Source of the DNA: Desmodesmus armatus
Lineage: Eukaryota > Chlorophyta > Chlorophyceae > Sphaeropleales > Scenedesmaceae
Length of the DNA: 64,000 nucleotides
NCBI GenBank assembly: GCA_007449985.2
Contig: VIIQ02000150.1
Coordinates: forward strand, 62,001-126,000
Reading direction: 5' to 3'
Position numbers and translations under genes: made by a program. This document shows positions 1 through 13,810 of the stretch, piece after piece. Positions within the stretch are counted from its first letter, which is position 1. Every line of letters begins with the position of its first letter. Under the pieces are notes generated by a model. That model worked only from the letters and a program-made list of their open reading frames with translations. It had not been told where the DNA came from and did not search any database.

Positions 1-3000
1 GCTGAGGTGCAGCTGTGGTGCCATACCGCACTGAAATGGGTGTGTGACGTGTATGCATATCATCTTCTTGCTCTTCTCCTGCCGAAACGCCCTTGCCCAG
101 CAAGTATCAACCAAGCTCAGTTCACCTGCCCAGTACCAACTCTGCCTGTGGCTTCCTGGTATTTTTCAGCTGCGGACGAAGTTTCAGCAGTTGAGTGTAG
201 TTGGTGTGCAACCCTTGAGAAAATCGCAGCACAGTCAGGAGGCAGCAGCTGGGTCAAGGGATGTGGCAGTTAGGTGCTACAGCAGGTGCCCAGCATGCTG
301 CTGTGCTTTGTTGTTGCTGGCTTGTACGCTGCTGAAACTTGCTCTCAGAGCATAAGTTACACCCCAGGGGGTGACGTTTTCGCGTGGGGTGTTGACAGGG
401 TCATAACTTCAGCATCCATTCAGGCAGGAAGCAGCTGCTGTTGGTGGTCACAAGTGCAAGTCTCATAACTTTTACACCTGCACCGCATGCACATGTCAAC
501 AGCTGCTGCCTTCCATCCTGGTATACGCTGCTGACTAGCAGGTTGTGATGCCCCAGAGTGTCACACAGCAGTAGCTTCTGCTTCAACAAGTTGTGTAGGT
601 GCAATGTGGGCCCCTTGAGCTTGCAGCTGCTCTTGATGGGTTGTTGTTGCAAGCAGTCAGTGAGCCTCCAGGCAGTAATGTAACAGTGGGTGCCAACAGC
701 ACTTGGAACGGTGCTTCGTGGCAGACTGCTGCATACCCATGGGACCCTTTCAACTACCAGGCATTTGCTGACCACATCATTGGTATATCAATGCAACCAT
801 TGCAGGTCTATTTGCGGATTCGGGTAGCTCTGACAGCTGCAGGACAGGCACCCCCACTTCAGTGATCAACTGATCTGGACAGCTGGAAACCAGCAAGTGC
901 GATCAGACGAAAGAATGGCACCAAAGGATGTACCGAGTGATTCTTGTACGCTTTCATTGCTCTGCAGCGTATTGCAGCTACTTTCTCGCCCGCCACGTCA
1001 GAAACCATACCTCGAGGTTTTGACTCATAGGCTGGCGTGATGCGAAGCATGCACATTCGTCTTTGTCGACCATGCATTCGGCAACCCAAAGTTACAGCAA
1101 TGCCTTCGATGGCATCATGAAGGCTCGCACGTTAGGGCAACCCCCCTCTGTCACGTTGCTGCCGCAGGCAGTACCATGGTAGTGGCCAGCCTATACGGGC
1201 TGCGGACGGCACCTGCTGCAATAACCAGCGGCAAGAACAGAACGTGCTGCATTCAAATCTGTTGCCAACGCCTGCACATAAGTACTCCTGTAACAGTAGC
1301 GCCCTGTCAGCGACTCCCCCCTTGTCGGCACACTTGCCCATCTGGGCAACTTTGAAAAACCCCCGTGCAGCAGCAATGCAGCAGATTGGGTTGGGTTGTC
1401 AATAGGATATCTTAGAATGTTGAGACCTACACGCATGCCAGGGCTCAGGGCTAAACCCTCAATATTTGCATAAGGCGTCAACGCCCCCCGGGAAAACGTC
1501 AACCCTCCGGGGCCTTTTTGAGAAAATTCAGTAGTGCATTTGATGCATGTTTCTGTTTGTCTCGTGACTTGTGGTGGCTTGTAGAGGGAGTAACACTGCA
1601 CCGCCGGCTGGGCTTCTGCACGCCCCTCTGCGTTTCTATGGTAGCGTATTAGGCAACTTTCTGTGTGGGGCTCGGATGGCTCTGAGCATGCCAGATCTGG
1701 ATAGAGATTTGAAAGACAAGCCGAGAGGTGCCAGTGCTGTGGCGTTGCGTGCAGTGTTGCCACACCCCAGTCATCATCACCAACCACTCAGAAACAGCTT
1801 CTGCTGAGGTGCAGCTGTGGTGCCATACCGCACTGAAATGGGTGTGTGACGTGTATGCATATCATCTTCTTGCTCTTCTCCTGCCGAAACGCCCTTGCCC
1901 AGCAAGTATCAACCAAGCTCAGTTCACCTGCCCAGTACCAACTCTGCCTGTGGCTTCCTGGTATTTTTCAGCTGCGGACGAAGTTTCAGCAGTTGAGTGT
2001 AGTTGGTGTGCAACCCTTGAGAAAATCGCAGCACAGTCAGGAGGCAGCAGCTGGGTCAAGGGATGTGGCAGTTAGGTGCTACAGCAGGTGCCCAGCATGC
2101 TGCTGTGCTTTGTTGTTGCTGGCTTGTACGCTGCTGAAACTTGCTCTCAGAGCATAAGTTACACCCCAGGGGGTGACGTTTTCGCGTGGGGTGTTGACAG
2201 GGTCATAACTTCAGCATCCATTCAGGCAGGAAGCAGCTGCTGTTGGTGGTCACAAGTGCAAGTCTCATAACTTTTACACCTGCACCGCATGCACATGTCA
2301 ACAGCTGCTGCCTTCCATCCTGGTATACGCTGCTGACTAGCAGGTTGTGATGCCCCAGAGTGTCACACAGCAGTAGCTTCTGCTTCAACAAGTTGTGTAG
2401 GTGCAATGTGGGCCCCTTGAGCTTGCAGCTGCTCTTGATGGGTTGTTGTTGCAAGCAGTCAGTGAGCCTCCAGGCAGTAATGTAACAGTGGGTGCCAACA
2501 GCACTTGGAACGGTGCTTCGTGGCAGACTGCTGCATACCCATGGGACCCTTTCAACTACCAGGCATTTGCTGACCACATCATTGGTATATCAATGCAACC
2601 ATTGCAGGTCTATTTGCGGATTCGGGTAGCTCTGACAGCTGCAGGACAGGCACCCCCACTTCAGTGATCAACTGATCTGGACAGCTGGAAACCAGCAAGT
2701 GCGATCAGACGAAAGAATGGCACCAAAGGATGTACCGAGTGATTCTTGTACGCTTTCATTGCTCTGCAGCGTATTGCAGCTACTTTCTCGCCCGCCACGT
2801 CAGAAACCATACCTCGAGGTTTTGACTCATAGGCTGGCGTGATGCGAAGCATGCACATTCGTCTTTGTCGACCATGCATTCGGCAACCCAAAGTTACAGC
2901 AATGCCTTCGATGGCATCATGAAGGCTCGCACGTTAGGGCAACCCCCCTCTGTCACGTTGCTGCCGCAGGCAGTACCATGGTAGTGGCCAGCCTATACGG

Positions 3001-6000
3001 GCTGCGGACGGCACCTGCTGCAATAACCAGCGGCAAGAACAGAACGTGCTGCATTCAAATCTGTTGCCAACGCCTGCACATAAGTACTCCTGTAACAGTA
3101 GCGCCCTGTCAGCGACTCCCCCCTTGTCGGCACACTTGCCCATCTGGGCAACTTTGAAAAACCCCCGTGCAGCAGCAATGCAGCAGATTGGGTTGGGTTG
3201 TCAATAGGATATCTTAGAATGTTGAGACCTACACGCATGCCAGGGCTCAGGGCTAAACCCTCAATATTTGCATAAGGCGTCAACGCCCCCCGGGAAAACG
3301 TCAACCCTCCGGGGCCTTTTTGAGAAAATTCAGTAGTGCATTTGATGCATGTTTCTGTTTGTCTCGTGACTTGTGGTGGCTTGTAGAGGGAGTAACACTG
3401 CACCGCCGGCTGGGCTTCTGCACGCCCCTCTGCGTTTCTATGGTAGCGTATTAGGCAACTTTCTGTGTGGGGCTCGGATGGCTCTGAGCATGCCAGATCT
3501 GGATAGAGATTTGAAAGACAAGCCGAGAGGTGCCAGTGCTGTGGCGTTGCGTGCAGTGTTGCCACACCCCAGTCATCATCACCAACCACTCAGAAACAGC
3601 TTCTGCTGAGGTGCAGCTGTGGTGCCATACCGCACTGAAATGGGTGTGTGACGTGTATGCATATCATCTTCTTGCTCTTCTCCTGCCGAAACGCCCTTGC
3701 CCAGCAAGTATCAACCAAGCTCAGTTCACCTGCCCAGTACCAACTCTGCCTGTGGCTTCCTGGTATTTTTCAGCTGCGGACGAAGTTTCAGCAGTTGAGT
3801 GTAGTTGGTGTGCAACCCTTGAGAAAATCGCAGCACAGTCAGGAGGCAGCAGCTGGGTCAAGGGATGTGGCAGTTAGGTGCTACAGCAGGTGCCCAGCAT
3901 GCTGCTGTGCTTTGTTGTTGCTGGCTTGTACGCTGCTGAAACTTGCTCTCAGAGCATAAGTTACACCCCAGGGGGTGACGTTTTCGCGTGGGGTGTTGAC
4001 AGGGTCATAACTTCAGCATCCATTCAGGCAGGAAGCAGCTGCTGTTGGTGGTCACAAGTGCAAGTCTCATAACTTTTACACCTGCACCGCATGCACATGT
4101 CAACAGCTGCTGCCTTCCATCCTGGTATACGCTGCTGACTAGCAGGTTGTGATGCCCCAGAGTGTCACACAGCAGTAGCTTCTGCTTCAACAAGTTGTGT
4201 AGGTGCAATGTGGGCCCCTTGAGCTTGCAGCTGCTCTTGATGGGTTGTTGTTGCAAGCAGTCAGTGAGCCTCCAGGCAGTAATGTAACAGTGGGTGCCAA
4301 CAGCACTTGGAACGGTGCTTCGTGGCAGACTGCTGCATACCCATGGGACCCTTTCAACTACCAGGCATTTGCTGACCACATCATTGGTATATCAATGCAA
4401 CCATTGCAGGTCTATTTGCGGATTCGGGTAGCTCTGACAGCTGCAGGACAGGCACCCCCACTTCAGTGATCAACTGATCTGGACAGCTGGAAACCAGCAA
4501 GTGCGATCAGACGAAAGAATGGCACCAAAGGATGTACCGAGTGATTCTTGTACGCTTTCATTGCTCTGCAGCGTATTGCAGCTACTTTCTCGCCCGCCAC
4601 GTCAGAAACCATACCTCGAGGTTTTGACTCATAGGCTGGCGTGATGCGAAGCATGCACATTCGTCTTTGTCGACCATGCATTCGGCAACCCAAAGTTACA
4701 GCAATGCCTTCGATGGCATCATGAAGGCTCGCACGTTAGGGCAACCCCCCTCTGTCACGTTGCTGCCGCAGGCAGTACCATGGTAGTGGCCAGCCTATAC
4801 GGGCTGCGGACGGCACCTGCTGCAATAACCAGCGGCAAGAACAGAACGTGCTGCATTCAAATCTGTTGCCAACGCCTGCACATAAGTACTCCTGTAACAG
4901 TAGCGCCCTGTCAGCGACTCCCCCCTTGTCGGCACACTTGCCCATCTGGGCAACTTTGAAAAACCCCCGTGCAGCAGCAATGCAGCAGATTGGGTTGGGT
5001 TGTCAATAGGATATCTTAGAATGTTGAGACCTACACGCATGCCAGGGCTCAGGGCTAAACCCTCAATATTTGCATAAGGCGTCAACGCCCCCCGGGAAAA
5101 CGTCAACCCTCCGGGGCCTTTTTGAGAAAATTCAGTAGTGCATTTGATGCATGTTTCTGTTTGTCTCGTGACTTGTGGTGGCTTGTAGAGGGAGTAACAC
5201 TGCACCGCCGGCTGGGCTTCTGCACGCCCCTCTGCGTTTCTATGGTAGCGTATTAGGCAACTTTCTGTGTGGGGCTCGGATGGCTCTGAGCATGCCAGAT
5301 CTGGATAGAGATTTGAAAGACAAGCCGAGAGGTGCCAGTGCTGTGGCGTTGCGTGCAGTGTTGCCACACCCCAGTCATCATCACCAACCACTCAGAAACA
5401 GCTTCTGCTGAGGTGCAGCTGTGGTGCCATACCGCACTGAAATGGGTGTGTGACGTGTATGCATATCATCTTCTTGCTCTTCTCCTGCCGAAACGCCCTT
5501 GCCCAGCAAGTATCAACCAAGCTCAGTTCACCTGCCCAGTACCAACTCTGCCTGTGGCTTCCTGGTATTTTTCAGCTGCGGACGAAGTTTCAGCAGTTGA
5601 GTGTAGTTGGTGTGCAACCCTTGAGAAAATCGCAGCACAGTCAGGAGGCAGCAGCTGGGTCAAGGGATGTGGCAGTTAGGTGCTACAGCAGGTGCCCAGC
5701 ATGCTGCTGTGCTTTGTTGTTGCTGGCTTGTACGCTGCTGAAACTTGCTCTCAGAGCATAAGTTACACCCCAGGGGGTGACGTTTTCGCGTGGGGTGTTG
5801 ACAGGGTCATAACTTCAGCATCCATTCAGGCAGGAAGCAGCTGCTGTTGGTGGTCACAAGTGCAAGTCTCATAACTTTTACACCTGCACCGCATGCACAT
5901 GTCAACAGCTGCTGCCTTCCATCCTGGTATACGCTGCTGACTAGCAGGTTGTGATGCCCCAGAGTGTCACACAGCAGTAGCTTCTGCTTCAACAAGTTGT

Positions 6001-7602
6001 GTAGGTGCAATGTGGGCCCCTTGAGCTTGCAGCTGCTCTTGATGGGTTGTTGTTGCAAGCAGTCAGTGAGCCTCCAGGCAGTAATGTAACAGTGGGTGCC
6101 AACAGCACTTGGAACGGTGCTTCGTGGCAGACTGCTGCATACCCATGGGACCCTTTCAACTACCAGGCATTTGCTGACCACATCATTGGTATATCAATGC
6201 AACCATTGCAGGTCTATTTGCGGATTCGGGTAGCTCTGACAGCTGCAGGACAGGCACCCCCACTTCAGTGATCAACTGATCTGGACAGCTGGAAACCAGC
6301 AAGTGCGATCAGACGAAAGAATGGCACCAAAGGATGTACCGAGTGATTCTTGTACGCTTTCATTGCTCTGCAGCGTATTGCAGCTACTTTCTCGCCCGCC
6401 ACGTCAGAAACCATACCTCGAGGTTTTGACTCATAGGCTGGCGTGATGCGAAGCATGCACATTCGTCTTTGTCGACCATGCATTCGGCAACCCAAAGTTA
6501 CAGCAATGCCTTCGATGGCATCATGAAGGCTCGCACGTTAGGGCAACCCCCCTCTGTCACGTTGCTGCCGCAGGCAGTACCATGGTAGTGGCCAGCCTAT
6601 ACGGGCTGCGGACGGCACCTGCTGCAATAACCAGCGGCAAGAACAGAACGTGCTGCATTCAAATCTGTTGCCAACGCCTGCACATAAGTACTCCTGTAAC
6701 AGTAGCGCCCTGTCAGCGACTCCCCCCTTGTCGGCACACTTGCCCATCTGGGCAACTTTGAAAAACCCCCGTGCAGCAGCAATGCAGCAGATTGGGTTGG
6801 GTTGTCAATAGGATATCTTAGAATGTTGAGACCTACACGCATGCCAGGGCTCAGGGCTAAACCCTCAATATTTGCATAAGGCGTCAACGCCCCCCGGGAA
6901 AACGTCAACCCTCCGGGGCCTTTTTGAGAAAATTCAGTAGTGCATTTGATGCATGTTTCTGTTTGTCTCGTGACTTGTGGTGGCTTGTAGAGGGAGTAAC
7001 ACTGCACCGCCGGCTGGGCTTCTGCACGCCCCTCTGCGTTTCTATGGTAGCGTATTAGGCAACTTTCTGTGTGGGGCTCGGATGGCTCTGAGCATGCCAG
7101 ATCTGGATAGAGATTTGAAAGACAAGCCGAGAGGTGCCAGTGCTGTGGCGTTGCGTGCAGTGTTGCCACACCCCAGTCATCATCACCAACCACTCAGAAA
7201 CAGCTTCTGCTGAGGTGCAGCTGTGGTGCCATACCGCACTGAAATGGGTGTGTGACGTGTATGCATATCATCTTCTTGCTCTTCTCCTGCCGAAACGCCC
7301 TTGCCCAGCAAGTATCAACCAAGCTCAGTTCACCTGCCCAGTACCAACTCTGCCTGTGGCTTCCTGGTATTTTTCAGCTGCGGACGAAGTTTCAGCAGTT
7401 GAGTGTAGTTGGTGTGCAACCCTTGAGAAAATCGCAGCACAGTCAGGAGGCAGCAGCTGGGTCAAGGGATGTGGCAGTTAGGTGCTACAGCAGGTGCCCA
7501 GCATGCTGCTGTGCTTTGTTGTTGCTGGCTTGTACGCTGCTGAAACTTGCTCTCAGAGCATAAGTTACACCCCAGGGGGTGACGTTTTCGCGTGGGGTGT
7601 TG
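1..7602. repeat. Tandem array of a 1802-bp unit, 4 full copies plus a partial fifth
   Basis: The same sequence restarts at 1, 1803, 3605, 5407 and 7209, giving a period of exactly 1802 bp. The fifth copy stops after about 394 bp at 7602, where it runs into unrelated C/G-rich sequence. All open frames recur with identical translations in every full copy, so the copies are essentially identical by eye. The largest frames are a 198-codon one on the minus strand (1191-1787 in copy 1) and an 88-codon one on the plus strand (599-865). None resembles a known protein, and one frame (1728-2075) only exists because it crosses the unit junction. I therefore treat the unit as a satellite or amplified spacer rather than a gene. 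The array probably extends beyond the left edge of the window. An assembly artefact cannot be excluded. Confidence 0.95.
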
Positions 7603-7604
7603 CT

Positions 7605-7636
7605 GCCCCTCCCCCCCTGCGGGGGGGAGGGGGGAG
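7605..7636. repeat. C-run/G-run hairpin at the end of the 1.8-kb array
   Basis: A run of C with one T is followed by TGC and then by a run of G with one A, giving an almost perfect short hairpin directly at the breakpoint of the tandem array. The stretch from here to 8053 contains no gene I can support. Confidence 0.75.
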
Positions 7637-8053
7637 CCTATACGCCTCCTAAGCAACTTCCTCTTACGAGGTCGTTGCAATAATATGTATATTGAGTCGT
7701 TTGGGTTCACTGCACTGCAACGCACCGGCATCTTGCTGCAGCAGCACAGCTGAGGAGGCCAGGAAAGACAGCCGCAAAATGGCAGATGCAGTACTCACAG
7801 CCAGGTTCCTCCCGCTCAGCCATTTGCAGTGTACACATGTGGAATTGATCACGATGGTGTCAGCAGCTGCGTTGAGTATGAGGCTTGACCCCCACCCCCG
7901 TGCTCATTCAGTAGTCTGTCTTGGGAGCTAGTTGCATTGACCCTCCACTCAGCCAGCGTCTGCAGGTCTGCAGTGCGCAAGCACTGCCTGCCACATGTGC
8001 TGAAATGCAATCCGCAACCACAGCACCACAAAGTCAATGTAACAATAGGCACA

Positions 8054-10608
8054 TCACTGCGTTTCAGCAGGCTGTTGTTGTTGGCCCGGTGCAGAGCTCA
8101 GCTCTAGTGCAAGCTTGTACACTCTGCTGCGTGGTATCTGCAGCTGCTGTGACAGGGCCTTGGCTGTGGCTGACACACTTGTGCCAGCGGCTAGCTGCTT
8201 CAACACCAGCTGCTGCAACACTGCCTCCTTGCTGTCTCCCCCTGCTGCTGCTGTGCCGTCAAAGCTGGCTGCAGAGCCTGCAGCCGCAGACATGGCCAAG
8301 AGCTGCTGCTCATCGCTGCTACAGCCTGACACCAGCAGCACCACCTCACCCTTCACTGCACGCCTGCCATCTGCACCAAACTCTTCCAGCAACTGCTGCA
8401 GCGAGCCCCTGCAAGTTTGGCAGGGCAGCATGAGGGGGCAACAATGGGTGCAGGCAAGGTCAGCACTACCCTGGCAGCATGCACTTGCCAGCGGTGGAAA
8501 CACTGTACTGGCAACACACAAGCTGCCGACAGCACTGACCTGCAGTGCAGGCATCATACTACAGTTGGGCAGCCCCCTTGGGCTTGTGGGGTCATGCATG
8601 GGCACCAGCTGACACAACATGTCCACACACTCAAACATCACAAAAATTGCTGCATCACCTGCAGGCCGGTCAAACTCAGGGATATAAACCAATAGCATCC
8701 AGGGACTGTGTCTGGCTGCTGGCAACCTGAGGCTTCAAATGGGTTCAGCCCACCTGTAGAATTCTTCATGGAGTTTGGTCAGCTCCCGTGCCACCACCGC
8801 TTGTCTGTGGGGCCCCAAAACCTCGGCCATATCTGCTAAGATTGCAGCAAGGCCATGGGGAGGAGCATAGAACACCAGGGTGGCTGACAGGTGCTGCAGC
8901 TGCAGCACAAGCCCAGGCACGTGGTACAACAGCAGGCAGAGTTCAACATTGCCTGTTGCATGTTATATTGGTGTGATTTCAATTCAGATTTCACCGCAGT
9001 AATGTGGTCACTACTCAGTGCACTGCATGACCCACAATGTGCTGTGCTGCTGTTGCACACTCCAACACAGCATGTACCACCCCCACAGCCCTCCTCCGCA
9101 TTCTCTCCACGCAGCAGCACTAGTGTGTTACGTTGACAAACTGATTGTGTATGCACCGCTCACAACAACCAGACCACCGACACTGATCACCTGCAGCAAT
9201 GCTGACTTGCGCTTCCCTGCCTTGGGTGGTAGGAAGCCAGCGAAGTAAAACGACTCCGTTGGCAGTCCGGCTGCTGCCAGTGCTGTCACCGCTGCACAGG
9301 GCCCAGGTATAGGCACCACTGCTGCTCCTGCTGCTACAGCTGCTGATACGATTACGTAACCTGGGTCTGAGATGGCAGGCATGCCAGCGTCACTGACGAG
9401 CGCGATGGCCTGCAGGACATGACAAGAGCGCAGCGGCACACACAGGGAGTGAGCCGGCAACATGATGCAGTCACACACTTGCAGGCCGAATGCAGTGTCA
9501 GGAACCACGGGTCCTCCCAATAGCGCAATCTGCTATCAAAGTTACATCTGCCAGCAGACCCACTGCAACTTCAGAACCTCTGACTCCAGCGCTACCCCAA
9601 GACCTGTACGGCACTGTACTGCATTGTACTGAACGCACCATGTCGGGCTGCGGTGCTGTACCGCAATCTGCGATCTGCACGCCACATCCCTGATCAAGTC
9701 AACAAGCTTCTGCACCCACCTCTCCTTGCTGCAACCGCTGTAGCACCAGCTCCTGCCGCTGCCGCTCATTATGTTCGTGGCAGCTGAGGGTGGGGGTGCG
9801 TATGGAAAAGTGTTCCAGCAGCTTGCGGGTGTGCCGTGTGTCCTCAGCTAGGATGAGGCTGACGCCCTGTAGGATGCGTATCGCACGAAAGCTCATATCC
9901 TCCAAGTTGCCTATGGGAGTACCCTGCAGCAGGGGCAATAGTTGCAGCGTTTCACACCAACAGCACAGTGGAGAGCACACCGAGGTGACGTGCTATCATG
10001 TGATGTGTACACACATTGTGATATGTGCACACATTTTCCAGCAGGCTCATAATGCTGGGTGACTTGTCCTCCCAAGGGTAGCTATTGCAGGTGTCAGCAA
10101 GAACACCACGACAGACCAGGAAAGACGAGGAAGGCAACTGCATGAGACCCACAATCACCCTTCAACTGAATGCTGCAGTGTGGCAAGCTCACTCCAGATA
10201 AGCAGTCATGCGCAGTGCAGTTCCACCTCATGTGTGTGGTGATGCCAAGTGTTGCCAACACCTCTCTCTAGAAAGCAAGCACAGGCAAACAGGGCTCACC
10301 ACGACATACAGCGCAGGCTCCAGCTGTTTTGTTTCCTGACCAGCGGAGCTGCTTGCAGCAGCATCTGTGGCATAGGTTCTGCTTTTCAACCTGGTGCCAC
10401 TGACTGCTAAGGCTGATCCGACTTGAGTAGGCGTCCTATAGCAACTGCTGCTGCTGCTGCTGCTGCTGCTGCCACCTCTACTGCTACTGCTGCTGCTTGT
10501 GCAGCATCTGTATTGAGTGGGTTGCGAAGGTGACAACACGCTAGACACACTGATATGCAACATGCGAAACGTTTCGTGCAGCTGGCGTGCTGACACGGAC
10601 GTCTGCAT
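8054..10608 (-). CDS. rsmI: RsmI-family 16S rRNA (cytidine-2'-O)-methyltransferase, 5 exons, 408 aa
   Basis: Exons on the minus strand: 10608-10300, 9923-9720, 9409-9191, 8893-8754, 8408-8054. All introns are GT-AG and the phases agree. The protein has the full order of RsmI (tetrapyrrole-methylase fold) signatures: LYVV + GTPIGNLED and AEDTRHTRKLLEH (exon 2), ALVSDAGMPAISDPG and PIPGPCAAVTALAAAGLPT (exon 3), ELTKLHEEFYRG across the exon 4/5 junction, and a C-terminal helical tail with LVLKQLAAGTSV...SRVYKLALEL. RsmI methylates the 2'-O of C1402 in bacterial 16S rRNA using SAM. Here it is nuclear-encoded with a Ser/Thr-rich N-terminus of about 95 residues (starting MQTSVSARQLHETF) that looks like a transit peptide, so an organellar ribosome, most likely plastid, is the inferred target. 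The start at 10608 is preferred; an in-frame extension up to 10974 exists but looks non-coding. An Ala/Gly-rich insertion precedes the C-terminal tail. Confidence 0.93.
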
Positions 10609-11092
10609 GATGTTGAATAATCTGATTTGTGATCTACAATTTGGATGTACGTTGGGGCTATCAAAACAGTATGGCACTGGTGGTGGTAAGGATGTTCTGG
10701 GTGTGGTTCCAGTCGATGGTTGTTCTCTTGATGCCATATAATTTGATGTCAAAGTTGACATCGAAGTTGACTGGTCAGGGTTTGGCTGGTTTGACCACGC
10801 CTGACCCCGCTGATTCCTCCACAGGTACACTGTCTGTCTAAGCCACTTAAACTTGGCAGCTTTCAGTAGTCTCAGCAACTCAACCTGGTGTCTTCTCTGC
10901 TGTCTGGTGCCGAAACGGATTGTCCAGAGGTACGAATACGTCTGGGAAGGCATCTTACAGAAAAGAAAGTGCACCAGTGCACGTCACAGTATCACACTTG
11001 ATTACTCCCAGACAGGCCTGTACTGACCCAGAAGACGGTTACACCTGACAAGTACACGCGAAATCAAGAAATGGCCAACACGGTCAGCACAC
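10609..11092. other. Intergenic region between rsmI and MED15 (both minus strand)
   Basis: This is about 480 bp between the 3' end of MED15 and the 5' end of rsmI. It should hold the MED15 3' UTR and the rsmI promoter. The only motif I can point to is a TGTAA signal just after the MED15 stop. Confidence 0.6.
11039..11043 (-). terminator. TGTAA polyadenylation motif after MED15
   Basis: TTACA on the plus strand reads TGTAA on the minus strand, about 50 nt past the MED15 stop codon at 11093. TGTAA is the usual poly(A) signal of chlorophyte algae, so this is the likely 3' processing signal. A second TGTAA occurs about 80 nt further on. Confidence 0.55.
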
Positions 11093-13775
11093 TCATGGCT
11101 GCTGTGCCGACACCACCGCCTTGACTGCCGAGCACCAGTGCTTTGCAGCACCTGCAAGGTCCTTCACAGGCTGCTCCCCTGCCACAAGCAGCAGCTCATC
11201 CCATGCACTCCCCGACAGCAGCAGCTGCTGCTGACGCAGCACAGTACCCTCCCTGCCAGTCTCCTGCACCCCAGCAGCACTGCCTGCGACCTCACCCGCT
11301 GGTGCGCCTGCTGCTGTGCTGACCCCTCCAACAGAGTCCTGCAGCTTTGCACCCTCAGCAGGGTTGCTGGGCAGCAGCTGTCCTGCACTCCTCACCAGCA
11401 CAGGAGGCTGCTGGGGGTTTCCTGCAGGCAGGACAGCCTTCAACCGCTTCCATGCAGGCTGAGCAGCAGCTGCTGCCATGGCTGCACGAGCACCACCCCC
11501 ATGCAGCTGTGCTGACTGCTGCTCTGTCCGCTCAGCTTGCTGCACCACACACTCCAAGCACACAGCGATGGAGCCTTCACCACCCACACCGTCAGCTGCT
11601 GCTGGCTGCTCAGGCAGAACCCACACCCTGACTGCGCCCTGCAGTGAAGACACCGCAGCAGCAACGGCCTCCGCTGCATCCTCCCGTGCCCTTTTGCGGC
11701 TGCTCGCTGTCCCCTCCTGCATGCCTCGCTCAAGATCACTAGTTGGTGCGTCTGCCGCTGCAGCGGCTGTCACATCCTCCATGCTATACCCGCCAGGAAG
11801 CCGCATGCACAGCGTATTGCTGAACATGGGCGGCGGCCGCAGCAGCGCGAATGGTACCACGTTGACTGACGTGTCCGAGGGGTCCCCCATGGATGCAGTG
11901 CCAGCTGCAGCAGCCGCAAAGTCGTGCTCGGTCGGCCTGGGCCCGAGCGCTGCATAGCTAGGGACGCAGCGCAGGGCCTGTGACTGCTGCTCAGCTGCCC
12001 TCTGTACCTGTGCGTCACTCGCGGTCAGCACAGCACGCTGCAGCCGGCCAAGTGGTGTGTCAGGAATGCCTGACAGGTCAGCAGCTGGGCGCACAGGTGC
12101 TGGTCGAGCTGCCGCCCCTGCAGCTGCTGCAGCTGGCACAGCAGACCCCCGCTTGGCTTGATGCGCAGGAGTGCTGCTGGGCTGTGCTGACCCCGCCCCT
12201 GCTTCCTGCGCTGCCGGCATTCCTGCCTGCTGTCCGGTACTGCCTCCCGCCGCACGCGCTGGCGGCTTGACATCACCCGCTGCCGGGGCCGCCGCCGCTG
12301 CTGCACCGGTGGCACCGCCTGCCGGTGCTGCTGGTGGGACTGTCGGCATCACTGCAGCAGGCGGCAGCTCCGGCTTGATGTAAGAGGTGGGTGGCAGCCC
12401 AATGGGTGGGGTTGCCACAGCACCTGCCAGAGCAGCTGCACTGGGAGAGCGAGCAGGTGCTCCCAAGGGGCTAGGGGCAGCAGGAGGCCTCGACAGCACT
12501 TCCTCTGGCGTTGCAGCAGCACCATACCCCGGCAGCAGCTGCTGCAGGTGCTGTTGGTGCACAAGGCGCTGCTGCTGCTGCATGGCCGCGCGCTGCTGCT
12601 GTTGCTGGTGTGCATCTGCAGTGGCGCTGGCCCCAGGCTGGGCTGCTGCGGACGGACGCTTCTTGTCCTTGATCGTTTTGAGTTGGCCTGCTAAGCTCTC
12701 AGCCATGCGCCTAGTAGTCCAGAGGCTTGAAGCTTGCTCAACGGTGACAGGAGGGCGCGAGTCGAGGTCTGTTGGGCGAGGCAGCCGGATCTGGGACAAG
12801 ATCTGTGGCACGAAAGGCACAGATAGGAACAGGCCACAGCACAGCACAGCAGCAGGTGAACAACCGTGTTGACAGGGGGGAGCAGAGCACAGCACGACAC
12901 AGCAGAGCACAGCTAGAGTGACACTAGTACAGCGCCAAACATTGAGATGTAGCCGCACCGAAAGGGCCAATACTAGGGAGAGCAGTGGGAAGCTTGCCCA
13001 ACAGTAAGAACACACCAGCATGCTTCTGCCTGCTTCCTCCACCCACGTCAACCCCTGTGCGCAAGGTGCACCCAGCCTCTTCCGCAACAGGCCGAATGCA
13101 CCAGTGAGCTGCCAAAACAAGACGCAGCGCGGAAGGTAGTACATACTCCTTTGTAACAAACTGAAATTAGTAATCCGCCACCGTTCAAACAGGCGCAGCC
13201 CACCTTGCGTGTCTTCTCCAGGTAGGTCCGCACCCTCTCCCTGTTTGCCGCGTTGGTCTGTACCTGCAGCTTCTGCTGGAGCTCCTCTATGTCTGCTGCA
13301 TACATCTTCTCAAGCTCAGCGATCTGGTCCCAGTAGCTGCACACACACAGCAGTGCGGTCAACAGACATACAGCAGCGCATCAAGAACAAGCAGCAAGAG
13401 ACGTGTCGGCGGCAGAACAGGTGCGGATGGTGCACGGGTGCTACAAAGGGGTGACTGGTGTGCAGGAGGGTGTCTCTTGTTGGAGCGCATGAGCCGCACA
13501 GCTGCCAGCTGTCCTTTCTAGGAAGCTTCTGAAATCGGCACCTGCCTGTTTCAGCTATTGTAGCAACCTTGGGACTGTCCGCAAGCTGAATTAGTCATCC
13601 ATCCAAATTCAAATCTGAACTACTCACTGTGCTGTCCTCTGTTGTGGTGTCATCTGTGCCAGTCTCTGCTGCATTTGCTGTGCCAGCTTCTCACTCAACC
13701 CTGCAGCAGAAGTGGGGCCAGAACCCCCCGCAGCAGCAGGCACCCCGGCACCACTCGCCGGACCACTGCCTGCCA

Positions 13776-13810
<35 letters not shown>

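Noticed and set aside
1191..1787. 198-codon minus-strand frame in the 1.8-kb unit (also 2993-3589, 4795-5391, 6597-7193)
   Set aside because: No recognisable motifs, no splice context, and overlapping frames of similar quality on the other strand; kept only as part of the repeat.
10609..10974. In-frame N-terminal extension of rsmI
   Set aside because: The added 122 residues lack conservation or targeting features; the ATG at 10608 gives a better transit-peptide-like start.
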